DNA from: a virus
DNA: 42,072 bases
Virus record (IMG/VR): IMGVR_UViG_3300044647_002005
Location: 1-42,072 of that record
Strand: one strand, 5' to 3'
Shown in pieces: positions 28,101 through 33,303 of this stretch (position 1 is the first letter of the stretch; every line of letters begins with the position of its first letter). A model generated the notes under the pieces. It saw only the letters and a program-made list of their open reading frames with translations. It ran no database searches and was not told where the DNA came from. The translations under genes were made by a program, and so were the position numbers.

Positions 28101-28123
28101 ACCTTATTAACAGGTATGGCTGA
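22193..28123 (+). CDS. giant polyprotein: EF module, tandem repeats, ADP-ribosyltransferase-like and HipA/PI-kinase-like domains
   Basis: This encodes 1,976 residues. In order: an N-terminal ~220-residue domain; the shared module (residues 230-286, loop D268-T279); a charged helical region; two ~90-residue repeats each opening with RGLGS (535, 631); and four tandem ~90-residue repeats (722-1081). Then RGLASRR and RGLASDR linkers, a basic region with VRGGRFAPR, and an ADP-ribosyltransferase-like domain (PIVRGTGG with R1496, then AYGVGEYFTF about 1528). The kinase fold comes last: HYIKTP (K1794), LGNWDAVLNDN (N1864, D1866, N1872), and KIDVGGSMLFRARG (D1885). The last two motifs match the catalytic and metal loops of HipA/PI3K-like kinases found at the ends of phage proteins. 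Both terminal domains would modify host targets (NAD- and ATP-dependent). Packaging in the virion is inferred. Confidence 0.8.
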   Translation: MKQYAILKDAIRNENFGIVVKSDEATKFFGFTEHGTEWSKWANSVKSAESVLPDGITVGEFKNLTEDILAKFDIDSTEVEVKSEVLTESRRFNKFVESKSLNSASKLVSISDTRLSDCGVHNFTAVNFKARLFRGEQVRGELALKSRFGQLAFNHEISRFNPRPNSETKSIEFANIRKKINSGAERRFGQQIVKSINNSISEVKVEDDWMKRRGKVGVNTAEIIEFHEKGLGRAIGRAIFGRRGRGRGMGGNASRFISGVLDPSKRRDVDGDGMIFDGTWREMPDPTRFKPGARVPNRTPGMGGDIFNTRKPWRPGQDTGAPAIVDDIPGMDDNSLIDEFNYLENRIYPINGDVTTPRQDKERATAIRRELRKRGIRQRDIEARDPIAKMGARLFGQEQSGLRSQRGDKKPNVTPKDKPAEKPKDPSKMTKEEIDDLLYDLRTDWKQRKRSMEADLMEDMFYWEDEEIAKRFMDEYGMTKREAMKEVDNWRDLYDEYTQAQMDYDERRAELLDAKEKAPFEDDVEEGGKEPQQMRGLGSAKDKVSDNIIDELLDRADGANDGITPLLEKLKKNKLSDDEKSNLLEMLNDEFNNGDLAGDERLNKLIKKIKKGPQDQSGPDLEGLRRQFGSRGLGSSNENSEVIDELLESASGANDSITPKLQKLKIWPRLDDNEKADIIEELTNEYNNGELADDPRLKKLIDDLKGGGSTSRGLSSRRVRTVDDAKKIMRDNFNSAQAGGADLDSGIRAVARGLGLDSDTEDQLSQLIYDGGPGDSLISEIDATDKEKSILREAVLEFAYLDGGAKRGPVSTSEDARQIMRDSFSSAQAGGADLDSGIRAVARGLGLPKDAEDKLSQLIYDGGPGDSLISEIARDKEERNILKDAVLEFAYLDAGKERGPISENEAKKIIRDSFESARSGGADLDSGIRSVARGLGLPKDAEDKLSQLIYDGGPGDSLIGEIARDDEERDILKEAVLEFARLDGGNDDIESANDARRIIRESFNSSMAGGADRDTGIRRIARSLGIRPADEEKLAEIVNETSGPGDSTIMEITNDPDKRNILKEAILEQARLDAGERRGLASRRQRNAVPQNMSSRRATATTERAAAPRGLASDRPKPKVKKKTSNAVPGVDAVDEKDGRFWSTLTPEERQKAQAALEKHKLEMEKKLKGRYATWWRGQVRGAQKQGVRGGRFAPRDEDDSLNFGDITEMQRQLDIAIANGTVSSVAVDKEGKPIINKDGTPKQSMADVYQKEIDTLSLLLNMEKAKDYSKLEHLHPIQKKIVLEAIGKKGGDKEFKGGTKSSYFGRGGGVTRTAADVTAAAEAAKDKKKGDAGTIKFRQRILRVNPERARRRELRKNRISNKPGRRGEILDPTLAAKQKKLRAQAKIRGIKSKFKGKRDAAQVTKQIEGQRAELHPLTFNPDGSIKMTPAFPDMLAFLSGSLHANKKKGEKAEQKVFDRLLADLWENTGFAQKPILIRPEEIDELIKAGWQPIVRGTGGEKVNSEGYVEQFLTSEGRFIPGQGARAYGVGEYFTFPGESRWDSGYTGGENARHTILALVPPTANIVSQSELSGEVRKLKDHLNKISERVGEVGGRDAAAAMSTPELVKELREAVGDMSDDTRASQIIKGMIDMLEEKDNAGEDTAQLRGQVVDGLDYMKRIADHNDIGHVAPMLGVDGHEPDGDSGVFLLHNRGAVAAVQRPLTRKEGKELGQFKKSLWKSWGRDKVTSPMPESAPAASKAPKAPKAPKASKPATTNAYSKVDVSGWKKVGGQRGSNPGGTFADSAGVEHYIKTPSTPLHAENESLASTLYNLVGVNAADVQVGDDNGQVKTVSKIVQGARSATSSDKKQMQSAFVADAWLGNWDAVLNDNTLIDSSGKPVKIDVGGSMLFRARGGAKGAQFGDTVGEIDTLRQRNSVYADITDAQIREQVKALKSVSADMIKAQVKAILTDSAQATKLADTLIARRQDLINRYG
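22880..23050 (+). other. shared EF-hand-like module, copy C
   Basis: GLGRAIGRAIFGRRGRGRG leads to ISGVLDPSKRRD, the loop DVDGDGMIFDGT and WREMPDP. The loop is identical to copy A. Confidence 0.85.
23795..24325 (+). repeat. two ~90-residue protein repeats, each opening with RGLGS
   Basis: Residues 535-630 and 631-711 of the 22193 product align. Each has RGLGS, then IIDELLDRADGAND (or VIDELLESASGAND), (G/S)ITP-x-L-x-KLK, L-x-D-(D/N)EK, and a (D/T)NE-(F/Y)-NNG-(D/E)-LA-(G/D)-D tail. Confidence 0.8.
24356..25438 (+). repeat. four tandem ~90-residue protein repeats
   Basis: The units begin near residues 722, 813, 903 and 992 of the 22193 product (period 89-91 residues). Shared features are DA(K/R)-x-I-(M/I)-R, GGAD-x-D-(S/T)GIR-x-(V/I)AR-(G/S)LG, a GPGDS motif, and I-L-(R/K)-(E/D)-A-(V/I)-LE-x-A-x-LD. 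The first three are close copies and the fourth is diverged (RPADEEKLAEIVNETS). Confidence 0.9.
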
Positions 28124-28143
28124 GGAAATAGGAGATAGTTAAC

Positions 28144-28536
28144 ATGAAGAATCTTTCTGAAGGCGTAAAAGCACATATGGCATACGCAGAGATGCGTGAC
28201 GAAATGGTTGAACTCAAGGCGTACCCACCATTTAGCACCATGCCCAAAGACCCAAACGGCGACCTAGTGTTTCCAAGACCTACTTCAATTGGGGAAAAAT
28301 TTGACGCAGCAATAAAGAAAGAAATGAACCGCATTCATTCTCTCTCTAAGGATGCAGAAACAGAAAAAGATTTAACCCCCGAGATGTTTTCGCGTCCGTT
28401 CTCAACTCTGTCAATTGAATTTGCAGATGACCTTGAAGAAGCAAAACTCTATAAAAAGCGTTACAGCGACCCAATCGTTGCGCTTGAGGCTGCACAGGAA
28501 ATTTACAAGGAGCCAGAAACCGAGCCAAAAAAGTAG
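28144..28536 (+). CDS. hypothetical protein between two giant effector-like genes
   Basis: This encodes 130 residues from an ATG preceded by AGGAGA (about 28128-28133), a good ribosome site. It is soluble, helical and acidic towards the C-terminus (FADDLEEAKLYKKRYSD, then an E/P/K tail). Visible pieces include YAEMRDEMVELKAYPPF and a central KKEMNRIHSLSKDAETEK. There are no Cys, membrane or catalytic motifs. Its size and position are like a chaperone or antitoxin-type partner of the flanking kinase-like domains, but that is only a positional guess. Confidence 0.65.
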   Translation: MKNLSEGVKAHMAYAEMRDEMVELKAYPPFSTMPKDPNGDLVFPRPTSIGEKFDAAIKKEMNRIHSLSKDAETEKDLTPEMFSRPFSTLSIEFADDLEEAKLYKKRYSDPIVALEAAQEIYKEPETEPKK

Positions 28537-28545
28537 GTTTAGGTA

Positions 28546-31143
28546 ATGGCTGATGTAGAAAAATCAGAGACAAACAGCAAAGCGTTTGCCCTTCGTATTG
28601 CGCAGAATATTGGCTGCACTGGCGCGCATAAAAAAGATGGCAAGTGGATGCCATGTTCAACCATGGAAGAATTGCAAAAAATCTCCACAAGTGCTGAACC
28701 CAAAAGGAAAACTGCACTAGTAGAAGTTGAAGAAAGATTTAAAAAGCGAAGCCGAAAAGGCAAGAAGCGCCAATGGGAAAATCTTGGACAAAGAGGCGTC
28801 GCTGGAATTGACGCGATGGAAAGCGGCGGGATTGTTTCTGCCCCAATAGTTTCTGTTAAAGCAGGAATACCAGGTCTTGCACCACGAGATAGCGACGATG
28901 ATGTTTACAACGAAATTGAATCAGCAAGAAAGCGTTCAGTTCGCTTAGGTTGCATCGGGGTAAGACGACTTGTTTCTCAAAGCGGACGAACCGTATGGAT
29001 GCCATGCACCACTAATACTGATTACGCACGACTTGCTGGAACCACCGCTCTAGGGAGAAGGCATCAGCGTCAAGCAGCAAACTTGGCAATTAGAAAAATT
29101 GTTAGCGAGCAACTTAAGAACCCGCGTCGCAAAAAATCATTATTTGATGAAATGTACGAAGAAAAAGGTCTCGGTCGCGCAATCGGTCGCGCAGTCGGTT
29201 CTGGTTCAAGACGAGGCAAAATCCGTCGCGCCATTGAAGTCATTGACGGAATACTTGACCCACGACTAAGGCGAGATGTTGACGGAGACGGTTTCATCTT
29301 TGACGGAACATCAAGAGAAATGCCAGACCCAACTCGTGCTATTCCAGATACTGGCGAAGGACTCACATCAATGCGTCGTTCAGAGAACAGACTTTCCGAT
29401 TACCGAGATAGAGGCGTAGAGGCGTACGACCCAACAAAGCCAAGGAAGCCAAGCAAGCCGACAAGAGTTAACCCATCGGACATTTCTGTTGGTGGAAACT
29501 TGAAAGCAAGAGAAATTTTGCGTTCCGACAGATTGCGCAATAGGAGCCGACAAGACCAGGCAACCATGCTTGGTGTTTCTGTTGATGTTATTGAGCAGAT
29601 GGAAAAGCCAGACGCAACAATTGACCCATACGCAGCAGACAGACTTGCTGATGCACTAAACCTTCACCCAACTGCAATTTGGGGCGATGATTGGCTGAAG
29701 CCAGATGTTACTGAAGAAGCCGCTCCGAAAAGAACACGCAGAATGCGCGAACTTGATGATAGGGATAGGCAAATCCTCAAGATGCGTGATGAAGGTAGAA
29801 CGCTTGACGAAATAGGAAAAGAATTAGGGATTACAAAAACTCGCGTAAACCAACTTCTCAAACGAGCAATTGAATCAAACTCGCGTGAATTTGATAAGGG
29901 TTCAAGGAAGCCAAATACAATTCCAACCAGAGTTGCGAAATCATCTGGAATGGTTAAGCGTGACGCTACTGGAAAAGTAATCATTGAAAAAGATGTGCGC
30001 AAGGAAGTATTTGACAAAACAGTTGAAAGTCTCAAAAAAATTGGAATGTCAGACGATGAGATTGACATTTTGCTGGGTGGAAAACGAAATGCCAATGTGA
30101 CACCAGAGTCGGCAAACGCTCCATCGGTGTTAATGCTTGACAATCCAATGACTGGTCTAAGAAGCGCTCGCAAAAAGAGCATCCCACCATCTGAATGGCC
30201 AGAGAGCGAAAAGAAGCATTATCTTAACTGGGCAAATGCACGACCAAGTTTTGTCGTTCCTTACAGCCTTGTTGTCAAGTACAACAAAGATAAGTTTTTG
30301 TCCGATAAGGACTGGAGACTCCTAAAGCAGTTTTACGACCGCTACGGTGCAAACTCTCGTTCAAGGAATGTGACCCCTATGGGTCTCCGTTCAACATCAA
30401 CATACACTGGAACGCCAAATGTTGGTGCGAAGAGAATGGGGCAAATTATTCTTGGTCGCGTGCAATCAAAGTTCAAGGGTGACAGGCCAGGACAGCGAAA
30501 GCATCACGCAATTATTGGCGCTCCAGGAATGGGCAAGACAAGCCTTTACGACTTTCTTTCGCGAACAGCGATAATCCCTGGTGACTCAGAAGCAGCCCAT
30601 ATTGACCCAGACTTCGTGAAACAGGGAATGGAAGGGTATAACGGAGGCGCTGGTGCTGGGAACATCCATAGAGAATCAGCAATGGCGGCAATGCATATCT
30701 ACAGGGACGCCGTGAAAGAACAGATGGATGTCGTAACCGAGGGAACTGGTAAACGCCTTATGGACTACCTCAATCTGGCTAAGGGGTACGAGATGGTTGG
30801 GCATGCGGCATGGATTCCTCCGTCTGGTGCAAAAGAAAGAATTCGCAAGCGAAAACTAGAAGATGGGCGAGAAATAGCCGAATATATCGTTGACCATATT
30901 GCGGATGTTTCGTACGACTTGGTCGCTCGTCACCTGCGGAACGGCGAAATGAGCAGTTTCTACCTCTGGGATACCGATGTTCCAAAAGGTGCTGCGCCGA
31001 AATTGATTGCAAAGGTGGAGGGCGGCGTTTTCGTTGTCAACGACGAGAACAAATTCAAATCCTGGTCAACTGGTGGTCGCGGTGGACAAACTGGCGACAA
31101 AAATTTGTCTTACTTCAAGAAAAAGTACGCGAAATCACAATAA
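28546..31143 (+). CDS. multidomain protein: Cys motifs, EF module, two helix-turn-helix segments, zeta-toxin-like P-loop kinase
   Basis: This encodes 865 residues. The N-terminus has two related Cys motifs, IGCTGAHKKDGKWMPCST (C24, C37) and LGCIGVRRLVSQ...WMPCTT (C136, C154). The shared EF module follows (residues 208-262, loop D244-T255). An XRE-type helix-turn-helix lies at about 321-385 (RQDQATMLGVSVDVIEQME), and a sigma-region-4-like one at about 400-443 (RTLDEIGKELGITKTRVNQL). Linkers TGLRSAR and MGLRSTS precede the kinase. The C-terminal domain has Walker A GAPGMGKT (658-665, K664), HIDPDFVK (D687, D689) and EGTGKR (732-737), the pattern of zeta-toxin/chloramphenicol-phosphotransferase-like kinases. 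Zeta toxins phosphorylate UDP-sugars for cell-wall synthesis. The target here is unknown and no epsilon-like antitoxin is visible nearby. Confidence 0.8.
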   Translation: MADVEKSETNSKAFALRIAQNIGCTGAHKKDGKWMPCSTMEELQKISTSAEPKRKTALVEVEERFKKRSRKGKKRQWENLGQRGVAGIDAMESGGIVSAPIVSVKAGIPGLAPRDSDDDVYNEIESARKRSVRLGCIGVRRLVSQSGRTVWMPCTTNTDYARLAGTTALGRRHQRQAANLAIRKIVSEQLKNPRRKKSLFDEMYEEKGLGRAIGRAVGSGSRRGKIRRAIEVIDGILDPRLRRDVDGDGFIFDGTSREMPDPTRAIPDTGEGLTSMRRSENRLSDYRDRGVEAYDPTKPRKPSKPTRVNPSDISVGGNLKAREILRSDRLRNRSRQDQATMLGVSVDVIEQMEKPDATIDPYAADRLADALNLHPTAIWGDDWLKPDVTEEAAPKRTRRMRELDDRDRQILKMRDEGRTLDEIGKELGITKTRVNQLLKRAIESNSREFDKGSRKPNTIPTRVAKSSGMVKRDATGKVIIEKDVRKEVFDKTVESLKKIGMSDDEIDILLGGKRNANVTPESANAPSVLMLDNPMTGLRSARKKSIPPSEWPESEKKHYLNWANARPSFVVPYSLVVKYNKDKFLSDKDWRLLKQFYDRYGANSRSRNVTPMGLRSTSTYTGTPNVGAKRMGQIILGRVQSKFKGDRPGQRKHHAIIGAPGMGKTSLYDFLSRTAIIPGDSEAAHIDPDFVKQGMEGYNGGAGAGNIHRESAMAAMHIYRDAVKEQMDVVTEGTGKRLMDYLNLAKGYEMVGHAAWIPPSGAKERIRKRKLEDGREIAEYIVDHIADVSYDLVARHLRNGEMSSFYLWDTDVPKGAAPKLIAKVEGGVFVVNDENKFKSWSTGGRGGQTGDKNLSYFKKKYAKSQ
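29167..29331 (+). other. shared EF-hand-like module, copy D
   Basis: GLGRAIGRAVGSGSRRGK leads to IDGILDPRLRRD, the loop DVDGDGFIFDGT and SREMPDP. It is the most diverged copy (F for M in the loop, S for W after it). Confidence 0.85.
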
Positions 31144-31288
31144 ACCATTTACACACAGTAGTTTGTGTAATAAAGTATTAGTTCCACTGGAGTATGACGA
31201 AACTCGGATACTCTTGATAACTAAGGGCTGGGTGCTTACCTGAGCCGTAAGTAAAACAACAATCCCTCAAATCTCTAAGGAAAAAAAC
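31144..31288 (+). promoter_or_regulatory. leader region of the major capsid gene with two hairpins
   Basis: TTACACA (31149-31155) pairs with TGTGTAA (31164-31170), an AT-rich stem directly after the preceding stop. A second hairpin sits at about 31220-31252. GGCT (31226-31229) pairs with AGCC (31243-31246), GGT (31231-31233) pairs with ACC (31238-31240), and the loop is GCTT. Outer bases pair imperfectly. AAGGA near 31278 is the ribosome site for the ATG at 31289. Promoter boxes are not obvious, though one is expected for such a highly expressed gene. Confidence 0.5.
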
Positions 31289-32620
31289 ATGTCAGAAGAC
31301 AAAGCAAGACTTAGCGAACTGCAAAGTGCACTTCGCGCAAAGATGGCAGACAACAAGACCATCGCAGACTCGTTCAAAATTGAAGACGGTAATGTCGTTG
31401 TATCCAGCGCACAGAAGACCGCATTTGATAAGAACATGGTTGACATCAAGGAAATCAAGAGCCTCATCTCGGGCCTTGAGCAAATGAGCGAAGTTGACTC
31501 ATGGGGCTCGCAGGCAACTGGTGAATCAGTTGCAGCAGCAGCAGCAGCAGGTTCTTCATTTTCAAACAGCCTCCGCAGCGAAACAATCGGCGAAGCATTC
31601 TTGAACTCAGCAGAATTCAAGTCGCTCGCAAATGGTCGCAACGGCGCAAACATGCCATCACCTTTCAACTACGGCGGAAGCCTTGCTGGTGTTAGCGGTT
31701 ACGGCGTAAAGGATGCTTACACGGCAATGCCAAGCGGTTTCCCAACACAGTTCGGCACCGTACAGCGTGACCCAATCGTCATTCAACCAAAGCGCACCAA
31801 GCGTGTTCGCGACTTGTTCCCAACTCGCACCACGACTGCTGCAATCATTGAATACTTCCGCATGACTGGTTTCACCAACAACGCGGCAGCAGTTGCAGAG
31901 CGCAACGCAGGCAACACTGCATTCGCAGCGAAGCCACAATCCAGCATGTCGTTTGAGGGTGTACAGACTTCGGTCAAGACCCTTGCACACTGGGAAGCAG
32001 CACACCGCAATGTTCTCGCTGATGAGCCACAACTACGCTCAATCATTGACAACGAGTTGATGTACGGCCTTCGCTTGCAGGAAGATGCACAAATCCTCAA
32101 TGGCGATGGAACTGGCGAAAACCTTCAGGGTGTTCTTCAGACTCCTGGCATCCAGACATACGACTGGTCAGATGGTGCTTACTCATCAACACCTGGTCTG
32201 AGTGACTCAAAGGCCGACGCAATCCGTCGTGCCGCTACCCTTTCGTTCTTGGCTTACTACGAGCCATCGGGTGTTGTAATGCATCCAAACGACTGGGAAG
32301 ACCTTGAGTTGACCAAGGACGGCAATGGCCAGTACCTCATCGCAGTTTCGGTTGCAATGGGTGGCGAGCCAAAGGTATGGCGTTTGCCAGTCGTAGAGAC
32401 TCCAGCAATGACCGAAGGCGAAGCACTTGTTGGTTCGTTCGGTCAGGGCGCACAGTTGTACGACCGTGAGCAGGCTTCAATTCGCATCAGCGAACAGCAT
32501 GCTGACTTCTTCATCCGCAACGCAATTGTGATTCTTGCAGAACAGCGCCTAGCGTTGGCTGTAAAGCGTCCAGAGTCGTTCGTGAAGGTGTCGTTTGACG
32601 CCGCACCAAGCGCACCGTAA
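31289..32620 (+). CDS. major capsid protein, HK97 fold
   Basis: This 443-residue protein builds the icosahedral head. The N-terminal ~85 residues form a charged, helical delta-like region (SELQSALRAKMADNK) that the prohead protease would normally remove. An Ala/Gly-rich stretch and then the HK97-type shell follow. Recognisable pieces are FGTVQRDPIVIQPKRTKRVR and a YFRMTGFTNNAAAVAE segment where the E-loop and spine helix are expected. Later come DNELMYGLRLQEDAQILNGD, GENLQGVLQT and LTKDGNGQYL. Length is typical with the delta domain included. It has a good ribosome site and a strong terminator 17 nt after the stop. It lies about 23.5 kb from the protease gene, whereas these genes normally adjoin. 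Confidence 0.95.
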   Translation: MSEDKARLSELQSALRAKMADNKTIADSFKIEDGNVVVSSAQKTAFDKNMVDIKEIKSLISGLEQMSEVDSWGSQATGESVAAAAAAGSSFSNSLRSETIGEAFLNSAEFKSLANGRNGANMPSPFNYGGSLAGVSGYGVKDAYTAMPSGFPTQFGTVQRDPIVIQPKRTKRVRDLFPTRTTTAAIIEYFRMTGFTNNAAAVAERNAGNTAFAAKPQSSMSFEGVQTSVKTLAHWEAAHRNVLADEPQLRSIIDNELMYGLRLQEDAQILNGDGTGENLQGVLQTPGIQTYDWSDGAYSSTPGLSDSKADAIRRAATLSFLAYYEPSGVVMHPNDWEDLELTKDGNGQYLIAVSVAMGGEPKVWRLPVVETPAMTEGEALVGSFGQGAQLYDREQASIRISEQHADFFIRNAIVILAEQRLALAVKRPESFVKVSFDAAPSAP

Positions 32621-32636
32621 TCAGTAAGTAATTAAC

Positions 32637-32676
32637 AAAAACCCCGCTCTGGCCGAAAGGTTGGGGCGGGGTTTTT
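32637..32676 (+). terminator. strong intrinsic terminator after the major capsid gene
   Basis: The sequence from 32637 folds into an uninterrupted stem (with a few G-U pairs) closed by a GAAA tetraloop at 32655-32658. The core arm is CCCCGC/GCGGGG, flanked by A5 upstream and T5 downstream. This is as clear as an intrinsic terminator gets. Confidence 0.95.
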
Positions 32677-32703
32677 GCTTTATAGGCATTAATCTGTTTG
32701 GTC

Positions 32704-32718
32704 TATACTTGTCTTATG
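32704..32718 (+). promoter_or_regulatory. leaderless promoter (-10 TATACT, 6 nt before ATG)
   Basis: TATACT at 32704-32709 is followed by six nucleotides and the ATG at 32716, with no Shine-Dalgarno. Transcription from this box should begin at or beside the start codon. Confidence 0.65.
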
Positions 32719-32952
32719 AAAAACAAAAAGGTTTTTACTGACAAAGAAATACAGTTCATGCGCAACGAACTTGTAATCAACTCGGCGCAGGAACAGATGG
32801 AAGATGCTCATCAATTGGCGGTATTCGCTTCAGACGGAGAAGAAGACTCGGAAGAAATTTACCTAGCGACCCTGTATCACTATTCGCGTAAAGAGAACCG
32901 CAAGGAACTTCAAACTGCAATGAAGCGCCTCTCCAATGGCGGCAACGCTTAA
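32716..32952 (+). CDS. small acidic hypothetical protein
   Basis: This encodes 78 residues from the ATG at 32716. An in-frame TTG at 32698 would add six residues, but the TATACT box between them argues against it. The product is helical and acidic (FASDGEEDSEEIYLATLYHY), with KNKKVFTDKEIQFMRNELV at the start. No family is recognised. It is the first gene after the capsid terminator and has its own leaderless promoter, so it is expressed independently of the head genes. Confidence 0.65.
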   Translation: MKNKKVFTDKEIQFMRNELVINSAQEQMEDAHQLAVFASDGEEDSEEIYLATLYHYSRKENRKELQTAMKRLSNGGNA

Positions 32953-32954
32953 GG

Positions 32955-32972
32955 TATAGAATTGTAATTATG
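32955..32972 (+). promoter_or_regulatory. leaderless promoter (overlapping TATAGA/TAGAAT -10)
   Basis: TATAGA (32955-32960) or the overlapping TAGAAT (32957-32962) ends 9 or 7 nt before the ATG at 32970. No Shine-Dalgarno is present. Confidence 0.5.
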
Positions 32973-33155
32973 CCAAACAGGCCGAAAGACGAAGATTTTA
33001 CAAGCGAGTACGCAAAGTTTGCGCTCAACTCACGCGGAGTCCCTGACGACTTTGACACATGGGTAACAGACATTGGCGGAAGAGCACTAAGAGAAGTCTC
33101 TAAGAAGAAGAAGAACCGTGAAGGAAGAAGGATGCGCGACAGTGGTGACATTTAA
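32970..33155 (+). CDS. small basic hypothetical protein
   Basis: This encodes 61 residues from the ATG at 32970, with a leaderless-type -10 box directly upstream. The N-terminal half is acidic (PKDEDFTSEYAKFALNSRG) and the C-terminus is very basic (REVSKKKKNREGRRMRD), which suggests nucleic-acid or capsid contact. There is no recognised domain. The 3' end overlaps the start of the next gene. Confidence 0.6.
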   Translation: MPNRPKDEDFTSEYAKFALNSRGVPDDFDTWVTDIGGRALREVSKKKKNREGRRMRDSGDI

Positions 33156-33303
33156 TCCAGAGTGGGCAGCAAAGAATCCAGAAAAAGTAAAAGAGCGCGT
33201 GGATGCTTTCTACGAACGCCAGCGTCAAGCAGAAGAGCGAAGCATTCAAAACGCAAAGGCTCTTGCAAAGAAATACGGAATTGACGAACGAGAAATTTTG
33301 TGA
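33142..33303 (+). CDS. small helical hypothetical protein
   Basis: This encodes 53 residues if translation starts at the GTG at 33142 (GTG at 33145 is equally possible, GTG at 33118 less so). A purine-rich GGAAGAAGG lies at 33121-33130. The product reads NPEWAAKNPEKVKERVDAF then a long charged helix (ERQRQAEERSIQNAKALAKK) ending GIDEREIL. It overlaps both neighbours (next start in TGATG). The function is not recognisable. Confidence 0.55.
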   Translation: MVTFNPEWAAKNPEKVKERVDAFYERQRQAEERSIQNAKALAKKYGIDEREIL

